A stretch of DNA of 64,000 nucleotides from an uncultured Gammaproteobacteria bacterium (GTDB taxonomy: Bacteria; Pseudomonadota; Gammaproteobacteria; Pseudomonadales; Pseudohongiellaceae), in contig CAJXUA010000005.1 of NCBI GenBank assembly GCA_913060695.1, positions 1 through 64,000 of the forward strand. The letters are read 5' to 3'. The translations under genes were made by a program, and so were the position numbers. Below, piece after piece: positions 39,936 through 47,977 of this stretch. Numbering within the stretch: position 1 is the stretch's first letter; each line of letters starts with the position of its first letter. The notes under the pieces were generated by a model. The model was not told the origin of the DNA and made no database searches. It worked only from the letters and a program-made list of their open reading frames with translations.

Positions 39936-42642
39936 CGCTTTTGCGCCTCGCTAAGGCCTTGTCTATTTCAACTAATATTAACACCACCATTGCACTGCCT
40001 GTCACTAGAGCCCAATCGAAAAGGGAGATTGCGCTTACCTCGAATATGCGTTGCGATATGGGAAGATAGGTGAAGGCGAGTTGCCCGAGCAACACCAAAG
40101 CTATGGATATTAGGACGGGCCCGCTGCCGCGACGCATGTCCGAGTGCAAAATACTCTGCTCGAAGAAGCGTGAGCTGAGAAGGTACAAAGCCTCGATCAT
40201 CACAATGCTGTTAACGGCCATTGCGCGTGCGCGCTCAATGGAGCCATGGTGATCGAGTACCCAAAGGAAGAGAGCGAACACCACAACAGCGCCGCTGATA
40301 CCCACGAGCAACAGGCGGCGCAGCAGCAAGGGGGTGATGAGTCCTTGTCCGAATGGGCGGGGTGGGTGTTGCATGGTTTCGCGCTCACTCAGCTCGAAGG
40401 CGAGCGCAAGTGAAAGTGTCACCGTGGTCACCATGTTGATCCACAGTATCTGGGGCGCGGTGATCGGAAGCTCCCAAGCGAAGAGGATCGCCAATAGTAC
40501 AATACTGGCCTCGGCCAGATTGGTCGGCAGCATGAATAGGATCGACTTGATGGTGTTGTCATACACCGTGCGACCAACCTCGACCGCTTGCGTGATGGTG
40601 GCGAAATTATCATCGGTGAGCACGATGTCGGAAGCTTCTCGTGCGGCATCGGTGCCCTTCATGCCCATTGCTACGCCGATATCCGCCTTGCGCAGTGCGG
40701 GCGCATCGTTGACGCCGTCCCCTGTCATTGCCACCACATGCTTGCGCCCCTGCAATGCTGCTACCAATTGCAGTTTATTGGCAGGGCTAGTACGGGCATA
40801 GATATCGACCTGTTCCGCAGCCTCTGCCAATTGCTCTGGGCTCATCTCGTCTAGTTGCTGTCCGGTTAACACCCTTGTCGTATTCAGCCCCAACTCTTTG
40901 CCGATCGCCGCCGCAGTTAATGGATTGTCGCCGGTAATCATTTTCACGCGTATGCCAGCGTCGTGGCATCGTGCGATCGCTGCCACGGCCTCCTTGCGGG
41001 GCGGGTCACTGATGCCGAGAAGCGCTATCATTTCCATATCTTGCGCAACGTCTTCGTGGCTTAGGCTTATTTGATCCGTGGAGATCATCTTCTTTGCGAC
41101 AGCAATAACGCGCATGCCTCTTGCCGCCAATGCGGCAATCTTGTTTTGCCACATCAGCGCATCGATGGGCTGTGCCCCGTTCGGGCCAGATTGAGTTTGG
41201 CACATCGGCAGAAGACTCTCTGGCGCGCCTTTTAAGGCGATCATGGTGCCTTTGCCGGCAGCGCTATGCGCGGTTGCCATGTATCGCCTCTCGGTCTCGA
41301 ACGGGAGAACATCAACGCGAGGATAGCTGGACTTTGTCGAGGCTTGATCGAGCCCTAATTTTAAGGCGAATACTTGCAGCGCTCCCTCTGTAGGATCGCC
41401 ATTGACCTGCCACTGACTCTTATTGTCGCAGCTGATACTCGCGTCGTTGCAGAGCATGCTGACTAACGCAGCGCTCTCTAGGACGGCCTCCCATTCGGGG
41501 CTGTGGGTACTGAAGTTACCCTTGGGTTCGTAGCCCTCACCACTGGCATTGATGTCTACACCGGCGGTGGCGATCTCCCTCACAGTCATGGCATTGGCCG
41601 TTAGAGTGCCGGTCTTATCCGTACAGATAATATCGACAGAGCCGAGAACCTCTACTGCGGGTAGGCGGCGCACTAGTGCATTGCTGCGGGCCATGCGCAT
41701 GACCCCGAAGGCGAGCACGATGGTGACGATGGCGGGCAGCTCCTCGGGGATTGCGGCCACTGCGATGGCGATAGCGCTCTGCAACATCTCGGCGAAGCTA
41801 TAGCCATGGGCAAGCATCCCGAAGGCGACAATAAGCGCCGTCAGCCCAAGGACGGTGAGTGTTAGATTGCGGGCTAGAGCGCTTAGTTGTCGCTGTAAGG
41901 GTGTTGGCTGAATCGACACACTATTCACCAGCGTGTTGATTGCGCCGATCTGAGTTTCAGTGCCGGTATGGGTGACTACTCCGGTCGCTGCGCCCGCGAC
42001 AATCATGGTTCCCATAAAGACCATGTTGTGACGCTCTGCGAGTGGACAGTCCTGCGCAACTACATCGCAGAGTTTCTCGCTGGCGAGAGATTCACCGGTT
42101 AGGGCAGATTCGTCGCTGCGCAGATCCTTGCTGTTGAGGAGGCGCACGTCGGCGGGGACTCGGTCGCCCGCCTGCAACGATACGACATCGCCAGGGACGA
42201 GAGCGGTACTAGCAACACTGAGTAATTCACCATCGCGCATTGCGAGGCAGTGAGTAGTACTGATGGACAGAATGGCATTTAGAGCAGCCTCTGCCTTGCC
42301 TTCCTGAATAAACCCGATGAGACCGTTGATGAGGACGACGGCAAGAATGACACCGGCGTCTACATAGTGCCCAAGGAAATAACTGATGAGCGCACCGCCA
42401 AGCAGTACGTAGATGAAGAGGCTGCGAAATTGCCGCAGCAGGCGTTGCCATGGGGGAGTGCTAGCAGCTACGGGCAGTAGATTGGGCCCGTAACGCTGCA
42501 CGCGAGCCTCTGCTTCGCTACCGCTTAGTCCTTCCCGCGTGCTGCTCAGCTGCGCTAAGAGTTCTTGTTCGGAAAGGGCATAGGGAGCACTTACTCGCGC
42601 AGCAGATTCGATTTGCCCTGTGTTCTCCAACTGTGTCGTCAT
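39901..42642 (-). CDS. Cation-transporting P-type ATPase (type II, PacL-like)
   Basis: 913 residues, inner membrane. The N-terminal cation-ATPase domain is followed by the actuator loop TGES (182-185), then transmembrane helix 4 with IPEELP (298-303), where the ion-binding Glu sits. The phosphorylated Asp342 in DKTGTLT follows, then the hinge GDGVNDAPALRKADIGVAMG and a six-helix C-terminal region. This is the type II layout of Ca2+ or other cation pumps; IPEELP instead of the PEGLP of PMR1/SERCA leaves the ion open. It lies 8 nt downstream of the beta-CASP RNase gene, so the two form an operon. Its 3' end overlaps prs by 35 nt. Confidence 0.9.
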   Translation of the reverse strand: MTTQLENTGQIESAARVSAPYALSEQELLAQLSSTREGLSGSEAEARVQRYGPNLLPVAASTPPWQRLLRQFRSLFIYVLLGGALISYFLGHYVDAGVILAVVLINGLIGFIQEGKAEAALNAILSISTTHCLAMRDGELLSVASTALVPGDVVSLQAGDRVPADVRLLNSKDLRSDESALTGESLASEKLCDVVAQDCPLAERHNMVFMGTMIVAGAATGVVTHTGTETQIGAINTLVNSVSIQPTPLQRQLSALARNLTLTVLGLTALIVAFGMLAHGYSFAEMLQSAIAIAVAAIPEELPAIVTIVLAFGVMRMARSNALVRRLPAVEVLGSVDIICTDKTGTLTANAMTVREIATAGVDINASGEGYEPKGNFSTHSPEWEAVLESAALVSMLCNDASISCDNKSQWQVNGDPTEGALQVFALKLGLDQASTKSSYPRVDVLPFETERRYMATAHSAAGKGTMIALKGAPESLLPMCQTQSGPNGAQPIDALMWQNKIAALAARGMRVIAVAKKMISTDQISLSHEDVAQDMEMIALLGISDPPRKEAVAAIARCHDAGIRVKMITGDNPLTAAAIGKELGLNTTRVLTGQQLDEMSPEQLAEAAEQVDIYARTSPANKLQLVAALQGRKHVVAMTGDGVNDAPALRKADIGVAMGMKGTDAAREASDIVLTDDNFATITQAVEVGRTVYDNTIKSILFMLPTNLAEASIVLLAILFAWELPITAPQILWINMVTTVTLSLALAFELSERETMQHPPRPFGQGLITPLLLRRLLLVGISGAVVVFALFLWVLDHHGSIERARAMAVNSIVMIEALYLLSSRFFEQSILHSDMRRGSGPVLISIALVLLGQLAFTYLPISQRIFEVSAISLFDWALVTGSAMVVLILVEIDKALARRKSATARTAADPRV

Positions 42643-42650
42643 GGGTTTGC

Positions 42651-44054
42651 TCAGAAGTTAATGCTCTCACCCAAGCTAGGCACGGTGCAGCGAATCTCAT
42701 GATCTTCCCAAAATTTCAATGATAGAGCCTCGAGCGCCGTCGCCTCGCCGTGCACGAGAATCAAGCGGGGTTTGTCTTTGAACTGCGTAGCCCAATCGAT
42801 GAGTTCACTCTGGCCTGCATGGGCAGAGAAGCCCCCGAGGGTTTCAATGCGCGCACGCACGATAAATTCGTCTCCAAACATGCGGTAGCTCTTCTCACCA
42901 TCGACGAGGCGACGGCCTAGGGTGCCGAAGGCTTGGAAACCAATGATCAGTACCGTATTTCTCTCGCTCCAGATGCGATGTTTGAAGTGATGGCGAATGC
43001 GCCCGCCTGTGCACATACCACTGCCGGCAATGATGATCGCCCCTTTCTTGATTTTGTTGATCGCCATGGACTCTTCTGAGCTATTGGTCAGGTTAAGTGT
43101 CGGTAGGAATTTCTCGAGAGACTCTTTGCCAAACTTGTCCAAGCAACGCACGTCTTCGCTGTCTAAGATTTTGAGCCAGTGATCGTAGACAGAAGTCACC
43201 TCGATCGCCATGGGGCTGTCGAGGAAGACTTGCCAATTATCCAGTTTGCCGGCGTGGTAGAGACACCCTAGGTGATAGATGATTTCCTGGGCCCTGCCAA
43301 CCGCGAAAGAGGGGATCATGACATTGCCGCCGCGCTCCCAAGTCTCGTGCAATATCTGCTCAAGCTCCTCCAAGGTGTTGTCCATGCTGCGGTGGTTGCG
43401 ATTGCCATAAGTCCCTTCCATCAAGAGGATATCGGCATGTTCTACAACAGTAGGGTCGTTCATCAGTACCGAGTCGGATTTACCTAAATCGCCGGAGAAA
43501 ACTATACGGCGAGTCTGCCCTTTCTCCGTTAACTCTAGTTCGACAATCGCAGAGCCCAGGATATGACCTGCATCTTGGAAATATAGCGTAGCGTCGGGTG
43601 TAATTTTAACTGGCGTGCGGTAAGGGCTGCCCTCGCAGAGCTTAAGTACTTGCTCAACATCTTTCTCGGAATACTCCTCTTCCAATAGGGGGCGGCCACT
43701 GCGCTTGCGCCGCAGGTTTTCGTGCTCTAGATCGCGGTGGTAAAGGCCAGAGGCGTCCTCGAGCAGAATTCGCAGGAGGCCTTTAGTAGCCTGGGTGCAA
43801 TAGATCGGGCCACTGAAGCCAAGGTTGACTAGGGTGGGCAGCAAACCTGAATGGTCTAAGTGGACATGGGAGAGAATGACGGCATCGATGCTATTGGCCT
43901 CGAAAGGGAAGCCCTCGTCTTGAATACGGTTAAGTGCATCTCCGCATTGGCGCATGCCGCAATCTAGAAGTACTCGGCCAATGGCAGGAGACTCTACTAA
44001 GTGGCAAGAGCCGGTGACTTCCTGTGCGGCGCCGTGAAATGTAATCGTGCCCAT
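42651..44054 (-). CDS. Metallo-beta-lactamase / beta-CASP RNase-like protein
   Basis: 467 residues from the ATG at 44054, which is preceded by GGGAGAG; the upstream ATG at 44075 gives seven extra non-family residues. ITFHGAAQEVTGSCHLVE, DAVILSHVHLDHSG (zinc-binding HxHxDH) and IVFSGDLGKSD are metallo-beta-lactamase motifs. MIPSFAVGRAQEIIYHL, IIAGSGMCTGGRIRHH and the late LILVHGEATALEAL are those of the beta-CASP and RNA-metabolising domains (CPSF73/YSH1-like). Bacterial members of this type probably process or degrade RNA. It heads a two-gene operon with the P-type ATPase. A hairpin CCTCAG/CTGAGG (44090-44110) lies upstream. Confidence 0.9.
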   Translation of the reverse strand: MGTITFHGAAQEVTGSCHLVESPAIGRVLLDCGMRQCGDALNRIQDEGFPFEANSIDAVILSHVHLDHSGLLPTLVNLGFSGPIYCTQATKGLLRILLEDASGLYHRDLEHENLRRKRSGRPLLEEEYSEKDVEQVLKLCEGSPYRTPVKITPDATLYFQDAGHILGSAIVELELTEKGQTRRIVFSGDLGKSDSVLMNDPTVVEHADILLMEGTYGNRNHRSMDNTLEELEQILHETWERGGNVMIPSFAVGRAQEIIYHLGCLYHAGKLDNWQVFLDSPMAIEVTSVYDHWLKILDSEDVRCLDKFGKESLEKFLPTLNLTNSSEESMAINKIKKGAIIIAGSGMCTGGRIRHHFKHRIWSERNTVLIIGFQAFGTLGRRLVDGEKSYRMFGDEFIVRARIETLGGFSAHAGQSELIDWATQFKDKPRLILVHGEATALEALSLKFWEDHEIRCTVPSLGESINF

Positions 44055-44320
44055 ACTTTCTCTCCCATTGTGCAATTCTTACTATGAAACCTCAGGGCGA
44101 TGCACTGAGGTGGAGCGGTTACGCTGGATTTGTGCTTTTCTACGTGCTCCTAAGCGGCGAAACTGCTGGCTGGGTGCTTGCGCATAACAAGCAAATCAAG
44201 CGTGCTAATCGCTATGGCTTTTGAGTAGTGCATCATTTAGGCTTTTGGGCAGTCCACTGGATTCGAGCGTTAACACTAGCAGCTATTCTTTTTCTTCAAC
44301 AAGTGCAGCATGAGGTTCTC

Positions 44321-45610
44321 ATGAGCGAAATCAATAATCAGAACAATAAAGAAAGTTTGGAGCGTGTAGCAGCAAATGGGTTGATTAATCGGCGCCATTT
44401 GCTCGGTTTGGGCCTTGCCGGGGCGGGGGGGCTTATCTCTCATTCTGTATTGGCTGCAGATAGCTCACGAGTCGAGATTCCGGCCTGGTCGAAGATGCCA
44501 GGGCGTGATCCCTCTGGCTACGGTAGCCCTTCCTCTTTTGTCGGTTCCTACCAACGCCTAGCGGGAGCGCCGAATGCTGTGTTGCCGGGTTCCGGTGTGT
44601 CTCGTACCCCGCTGCATCTATTGCAAGGCAATATCACGCCGAACAGCCTGCATTTCGAGCGGCATCACTCTGGGATTCCTGCTATCGACCCTGCCCAGCA
44701 CCGCTTAGTGATTCACGGCATGGTGCGTCAGCCACTCGAGTTTTCCTATGAAGACCTGCTTGCCTATCCGATGCAAAGCCGCATCTACTTCCTCGAGTGT
44801 TCGGGTAATAGCGGCGCGAATACCAGCGCTACGGCTGGAGACAGTAGCGCTGCGGCCATCCACGGCCTGCTTTCCTGCTCGGAGTGGACGGGCGTGAGCC
44901 TTGCCACATTGCTCGACGAGGCGGGTATAGCGGAGGGAGCCACTTGGGTAACTTCGACCGGTGCCGATGGGGCTAGCATGGGCCGCTCCATCCCGCTGAA
45001 CAAGGCCTTGCGCGATGTGTTTATAGCGCTATATCAGAATGGCGAGCCCATTCGACCCGAGCAAGGCTATCCCATGCGCCTGTTTGTGCCGGGCTGGGAG
45101 GGCAATGTCAGCGTTAAATGGCTTACCCAGATAAAACTGGCCGACAGTCCTGCTAATTTTCGCGATGAGACTTCCAAGTACACGGACTTGTTGCCGGACG
45201 GGAAGGCTCTGCAGTTCACTTTTCCGATGGGTGTTAAATCTCTCATTACATCTCCCTCGGGGCAGATGAGTCTGCGTCGTCAGGGGCTTCATGAGGTTTC
45301 GGGGGTGGCCTGGTCAGGGAGTGGGGCCATTAGTCGGGTCGAAGTCTCTGCCGATGGTGGGCGCAGCTGGGCCGATGCCCATCTAGACGGTACCGGGCAG
45401 GACTTGGCCCTGACGCGTTTCCGCATACCATGGATATGGGAGGGTGGGCCCGCAGTATTGCAGAGCCGGGCGACTGATTCGGCGGGGCAAGTACAACCGA
45501 CACGCGCGATGGTCCTCGCCAACTACGACGCGACAAATCGCTATCATTTCAACGGCATACAAAGCTGGTCTGTGTCCGCCCAAGGGGAGGTGAAGAATGT
45601 TTATGCCTAA
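44321..45610 (+). CDS. soxC: SoxC-like molybdenum sulfite dehydrogenase subunit
   Basis: 429 residues from the ATG at 44321, with GAGG six bases upstream; the frame from 44228 has an unrelated hydrophobic extension. INRRHLLGLGLAGAGGLIS is a twin-arginine signal, needed because molybdopterin is inserted in the cytoplasm. The molybdenum ligand Cys is in IYFLECSGNSGAN; FVPGWEGNVSVKWL and the C-terminal dimerisation domain (VSADGGRSWADAHLDG) complete the sulfite-oxidase family pattern, closest to SoxC. Electrons from sulfite or a sulfane-sulfur intermediate would pass to the cytochrome encoded next, whose gene overlaps by 14 nt. No soxXYZAB genes are in the window. Confidence 0.9.
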   Translation: MSEINNQNNKESLERVAANGLINRRHLLGLGLAGAGGLISHSVLAADSSRVEIPAWSKMPGRDPSGYGSPSSFVGSYQRLAGAPNAVLPGSGVSRTPLHLLQGNITPNSLHFERHHSGIPAIDPAQHRLVIHGMVRQPLEFSYEDLLAYPMQSRIYFLECSGNSGANTSATAGDSSAAAIHGLLSCSEWTGVSLATLLDEAGIAEGATWVTSTGADGASMGRSIPLNKALRDVFIALYQNGEPIRPEQGYPMRLFVPGWEGNVSVKWLTQIKLADSPANFRDETSKYTDLLPDGKALQFTFPMGVKSLITSPSGQMSLRRQGLHEVSGVAWSGSGAISRVEVSADGGRSWADAHLDGTGQDLALTRFRIPWIWEGGPAVLQSRATDSAGQVQPTRAMVLANYDATNRYHFNGIQSWSVSAQGEVKNVYA

Positions 45611-46127
45611 GCGTAGAGTATTGATCGCCTTAGCGTTTGGCTCCTTGTTCAGCGCTACACTTGCCGCGCAGGAGACGCCCCATCTGGGTAAGGCTATTAG
45701 CGAGGAGCAGCTACAGGGCTGGGATTTAATTATCAGCCCCGATGGCGAGGGGCTACCGAGCGGCAACGGCACTGCCGCGCAAGGCAAGGAGATCTACGAG
45801 CAGCAATGTGCTGCCTGTCACGGGCTGGAGGGACAGGGCGGGGCTGGTGTGCCCGGTCTTGTGGGAGGCTCTACTAAGTCTAGACCCGCATTGCTGACAG
45901 TGGGTAGCTATTGGCCCTACACCAGTACGCTATACGACTATGTGCGCCGGGCAATGCCCCCGACTGCTCCCAAATCTTTGAGTGACACGCAGGTCTATCA
46001 AATCGTTGCGTACATTCTTCACTTAAACGGCCTCGTGGACGAAGACGTTGTTCTCGATAGTGTCAGCTTGCCCAGGATCGAGATGCCAAACCATGCCGGT
46101 TTTATCGATCGTAGCCAAGTTCAATAG
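45597..46127 (+). CDS. Monoheme cytochrome c, SoxD-like partner
   Basis: 176 residues with a signal peptide (about 1-24, ending LAAQ). One heme site, CAACHG with Cys71 and Cys74, is preceded by GKEIYEQQ; a Met near YVRRAMPPTAP is the likely axial ligand. It overlaps soxC by 14 nt and has a GGAGG ribosome site inside that gene, so it is coupled to it and is the natural electron acceptor. It is much shorter than diheme SoxD of Paracoccus, so the pair may work as a SorAB-like sulfite dehydrogenase rather than true SoxCD. Confidence 0.9.
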   Translation: MFMPKRRVLIALAFGSLFSATLAAQETPHLGKAISEEQLQGWDLIISPDGEGLPSGNGTAAQGKEIYEQQCAACHGLEGQGGAGVPGLVGGSTKSRPALLTVGSYWPYTSTLYDYVRRAMPPTAPKSLSDTQVYQIVAYILHLNGLVDEDVVLDSVSLPRIEMPNHAGFIDRSQVQ

Positions 46128-46135
46128 GAGTTCTT

Positions 46136-47602
46136 ATGCCAAACTCAGAGCCGCAAATCAAAGACATCAAGCTGTTTCGCCAACGCTGTTGCATAGATGG
46201 TGTGTGGGAGCGTGCTGTTAATGATGCCGTTCTTGAGGTGCACAACCCTGCCACTGGTGAGCTGCTTGGCACCGTGCCTAGTATGGGGGTGGTGGAGACG
46301 CGCCACGCAATAGAGGCAGCGCAGCTCGCGCTGCCTAAATGGCGCGCCAAGACCGCTAAGGAGCGAGCGGTCATCTTGCGGCGCTGGTTCGAGCTAATCA
46401 TGGAGAATCAGGAAGATCTTGCCCGCATAATGACGCTAGAACAGGGCAAGCCGCTCACTGAGTCAAGCGGCGAAATTGCCTATGCTGCGTCTTTTGTCGA
46501 ATGGTTTAGCGAGGAGGCGAAGCGCGTCTATGGAGACACCATTCCAGGGCATCAGCCCGATAAGCGCATTATCGTTATCAAGCAGCCCATTGGGGTAACC
46601 GCGGCTATAACACCTTGGAACTTCCCCGCCGCGATGCTGACTCGCAAAGCGGCTCCTGCTCTAGCTGCGGGCTGCACCATGGTTGTGAAACCCGCCTCCC
46701 AGACGCCATTCTCGGCGCTGGCATTGGCGGAGCTAGCGCTACGCGCGGGTGTCCCACCGGGTGTGTTGAACGTAGTCACCGGTAGCGCGAAGAAAATAGG
46801 GGCAGAACTCACTAGTAACCCCACTGTGCGCAAGCTCTCCTTCACGGGTTCCACGCAGATCGGCCGTGAGCTAATGGCGCAGTGCGCCCAAGACATTAAG
46901 AGAGTATCCCTCGAATTGGGTGGTAACGCGCCCTTCATCGTCTTCGACGATGCCGATATCGATGCGGCAGTTGAGGGGGCTATCGTCTCCAAGTTCCGTA
47001 ATAACGGCCAAACCTGTGTGTGCGCAAACCGCTTCTACGTGCAGTCCGGTGTCTATGACGAATTTGCCGAGAAGTTGCAGATTGCTGTGAATCGCCTGAA
47101 AGTTGGCTACGGCCTTGATTTGGAAGTGAATCTTGGCCCCTTGATAAACTCAGAGGCAATGGAGAAGGTCGAAGAGCATATTCAGGATGTGCTAGACAAA
47201 GGGGGCAAACTGACCCTTGGAGGCAAGCCCCATGAAAAGGGTGGGCTCTATTTTCAGCCCACTGTTCTCGTGGATGTGCCGCAAAGCGCACTGCTCGCAA
47301 AAGAAGAGACCTTTGGCCCCGTTGCCGCTTTAATACGCTTTGAGAAAGAGGCGGAAGTTATTGAAATGGCAAACGATACTGAGTTCGGCTTGGCATCATA
47401 CCTATACTCTCAAGATCTCGCGAAGGTGTTCCGCGTGGCCGAGGCGTTGGAGTACGGAATGGTCGGCATCAATACCGGGTTAATTTCCACAGAGGTCGCG
47501 CCGTTCGGGGGTGTCAAGGCATCTGGACTAGGCCGCGAAGGTTCTAAATATGGCATCGAAGAGTACTTGGAACTGAAGTATCTTTGCCTGTCAAATATCT
47601 GA
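46136..47602 (+). CDS. gabD: Succinate-semialdehyde dehydrogenase
   Basis: 488 residues, the usual GabD length. The NAD(P)+-dependent aldehyde dehydrogenase signature is complete: ITPWNFPAAMLTRKAAPALAAGC, GSAKKIGAELTSNPTVRKLSFTGSTQIGRELM (cofactor fold), SLELGGNAPFIVF with the general-base Glu, and NNGQTCVCANRF with the catalytic Cys and the second Cys typical of GabD. It oxidises succinate semialdehyde to succinate, feeding the TCA cycle from 4-aminobutyrate or similar. It starts 8 nt after the cytochrome gene with TAGGAG, so it sits in the soxC operon; no GABA transaminase is nearby. Confidence 0.92.
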   Translation: MPNSEPQIKDIKLFRQRCCIDGVWERAVNDAVLEVHNPATGELLGTVPSMGVVETRHAIEAAQLALPKWRAKTAKERAVILRRWFELIMENQEDLARIMTLEQGKPLTESSGEIAYAASFVEWFSEEAKRVYGDTIPGHQPDKRIIVIKQPIGVTAAITPWNFPAAMLTRKAAPALAAGCTMVVKPASQTPFSALALAELALRAGVPPGVLNVVTGSAKKIGAELTSNPTVRKLSFTGSTQIGRELMAQCAQDIKRVSLELGGNAPFIVFDDADIDAAVEGAIVSKFRNNGQTCVCANRFYVQSGVYDEFAEKLQIAVNRLKVGYGLDLEVNLGPLINSEAMEKVEEHIQDVLDKGGKLTLGGKPHEKGGLYFQPTVLVDVPQSALLAKEETFGPVAALIRFEKEAEVIEMANDTEFGLASYLYSQDLAKVFRVAEALEYGMVGINTGLISTEVAPFGGVKASGLGREGSKYGIEEYLELKYLCLSNI

Positions 47603-47703
47603 AATAATTCAATAGGGGTCAATAGTCCCTGTCTAAAGGGGTCACATACCCGCCATTATCATGTCAAGCATTAATTGCATTCTCACTTAATGTCAGTTTT
47701 TGC

Positions 47704-47731
47704 TTTACATGAGCTTCTCCGATGTTATATT
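47704..47731 (+). promoter_or_regulatory. Sigma70-type promoter of the first 962-aa TonB receptor gene
   Basis: TTTACA (47704-47709) and TATATT (47726-47731) are separated by 16 bp. The same hexamers with the same spacing occur at 51384-51411 before the duplicated gene, while the sequence between them has diverged. The predicted transcription start, near 47738, lies just before the first leader hairpin. Confidence 0.8.
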
Positions 47732-47737
47732 CAGCGC

Positions 47738-47977
47738 CCGGAATACCCACGCCTTGCGTTTGGGTTTTTTCGAGGGAGAGTAAAAGTCGATTTAGAGCAA
47801 TAGGTCCGTCCACTGAATATACGGGTCTGGTGTCGCATAGGATGTAATTTCTAGTAGTTGTGACGTGTTACAGGCAGCCTTTTTTCTAAATCAAACGACC
47901 ACCCGGCGCCGCTAATGGATTATGAAACAGCGGAGATCGTGATCGGGGGGCCACAATAAAATCTTAGAGGTCGCAAT
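47738..47977 (+). promoter_or_regulatory. Structured 5' leader RNA, copy 1 (riboswitch-like)
   Basis: About 240 nt. Proposed elements: P0, ACCCACGC with GCG and TGGGT (47745-47765); the conserved TTTCGAGGGAGAGT; P1, GTCG plus ATTTAGA (47786-47796) with TCTAAAT, a CAAA bulge, and CGAC (47885-47899); P2, GTCTG (47825-47829) with CAGGC (47871-47875), enclosing TAGG/TCTA; P3, CCACCCG (47899-47905) with CGGGGGG (47944-47950), enclosing CCGCT/AGCGG. CGACC (47896-47900) can instead pair with GGTCG (47969-47973), which overlaps the Shine-Dalgarno AGAGG. Copy 2 at 51418 supports the same fold with compensatory changes. It matches no riboswitch class I could recall. Confidence 0.7.

Noticed and set aside
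47614-47650. AGGGGTCAATAG...AAAGGGGTCAC after gabD as a further copy of the GATC repeat
   Set aside because: Only the GGGGTCA word is shared; the rest of the unit, the GATC ends and the inverted arm are missing.
47738-47977. Leader as a cobalamin riboswitch
   Set aside because: TonB receptors are often B12-regulated, but the conserved B12 box and the GGGAA/CGGTG core motifs are not present.
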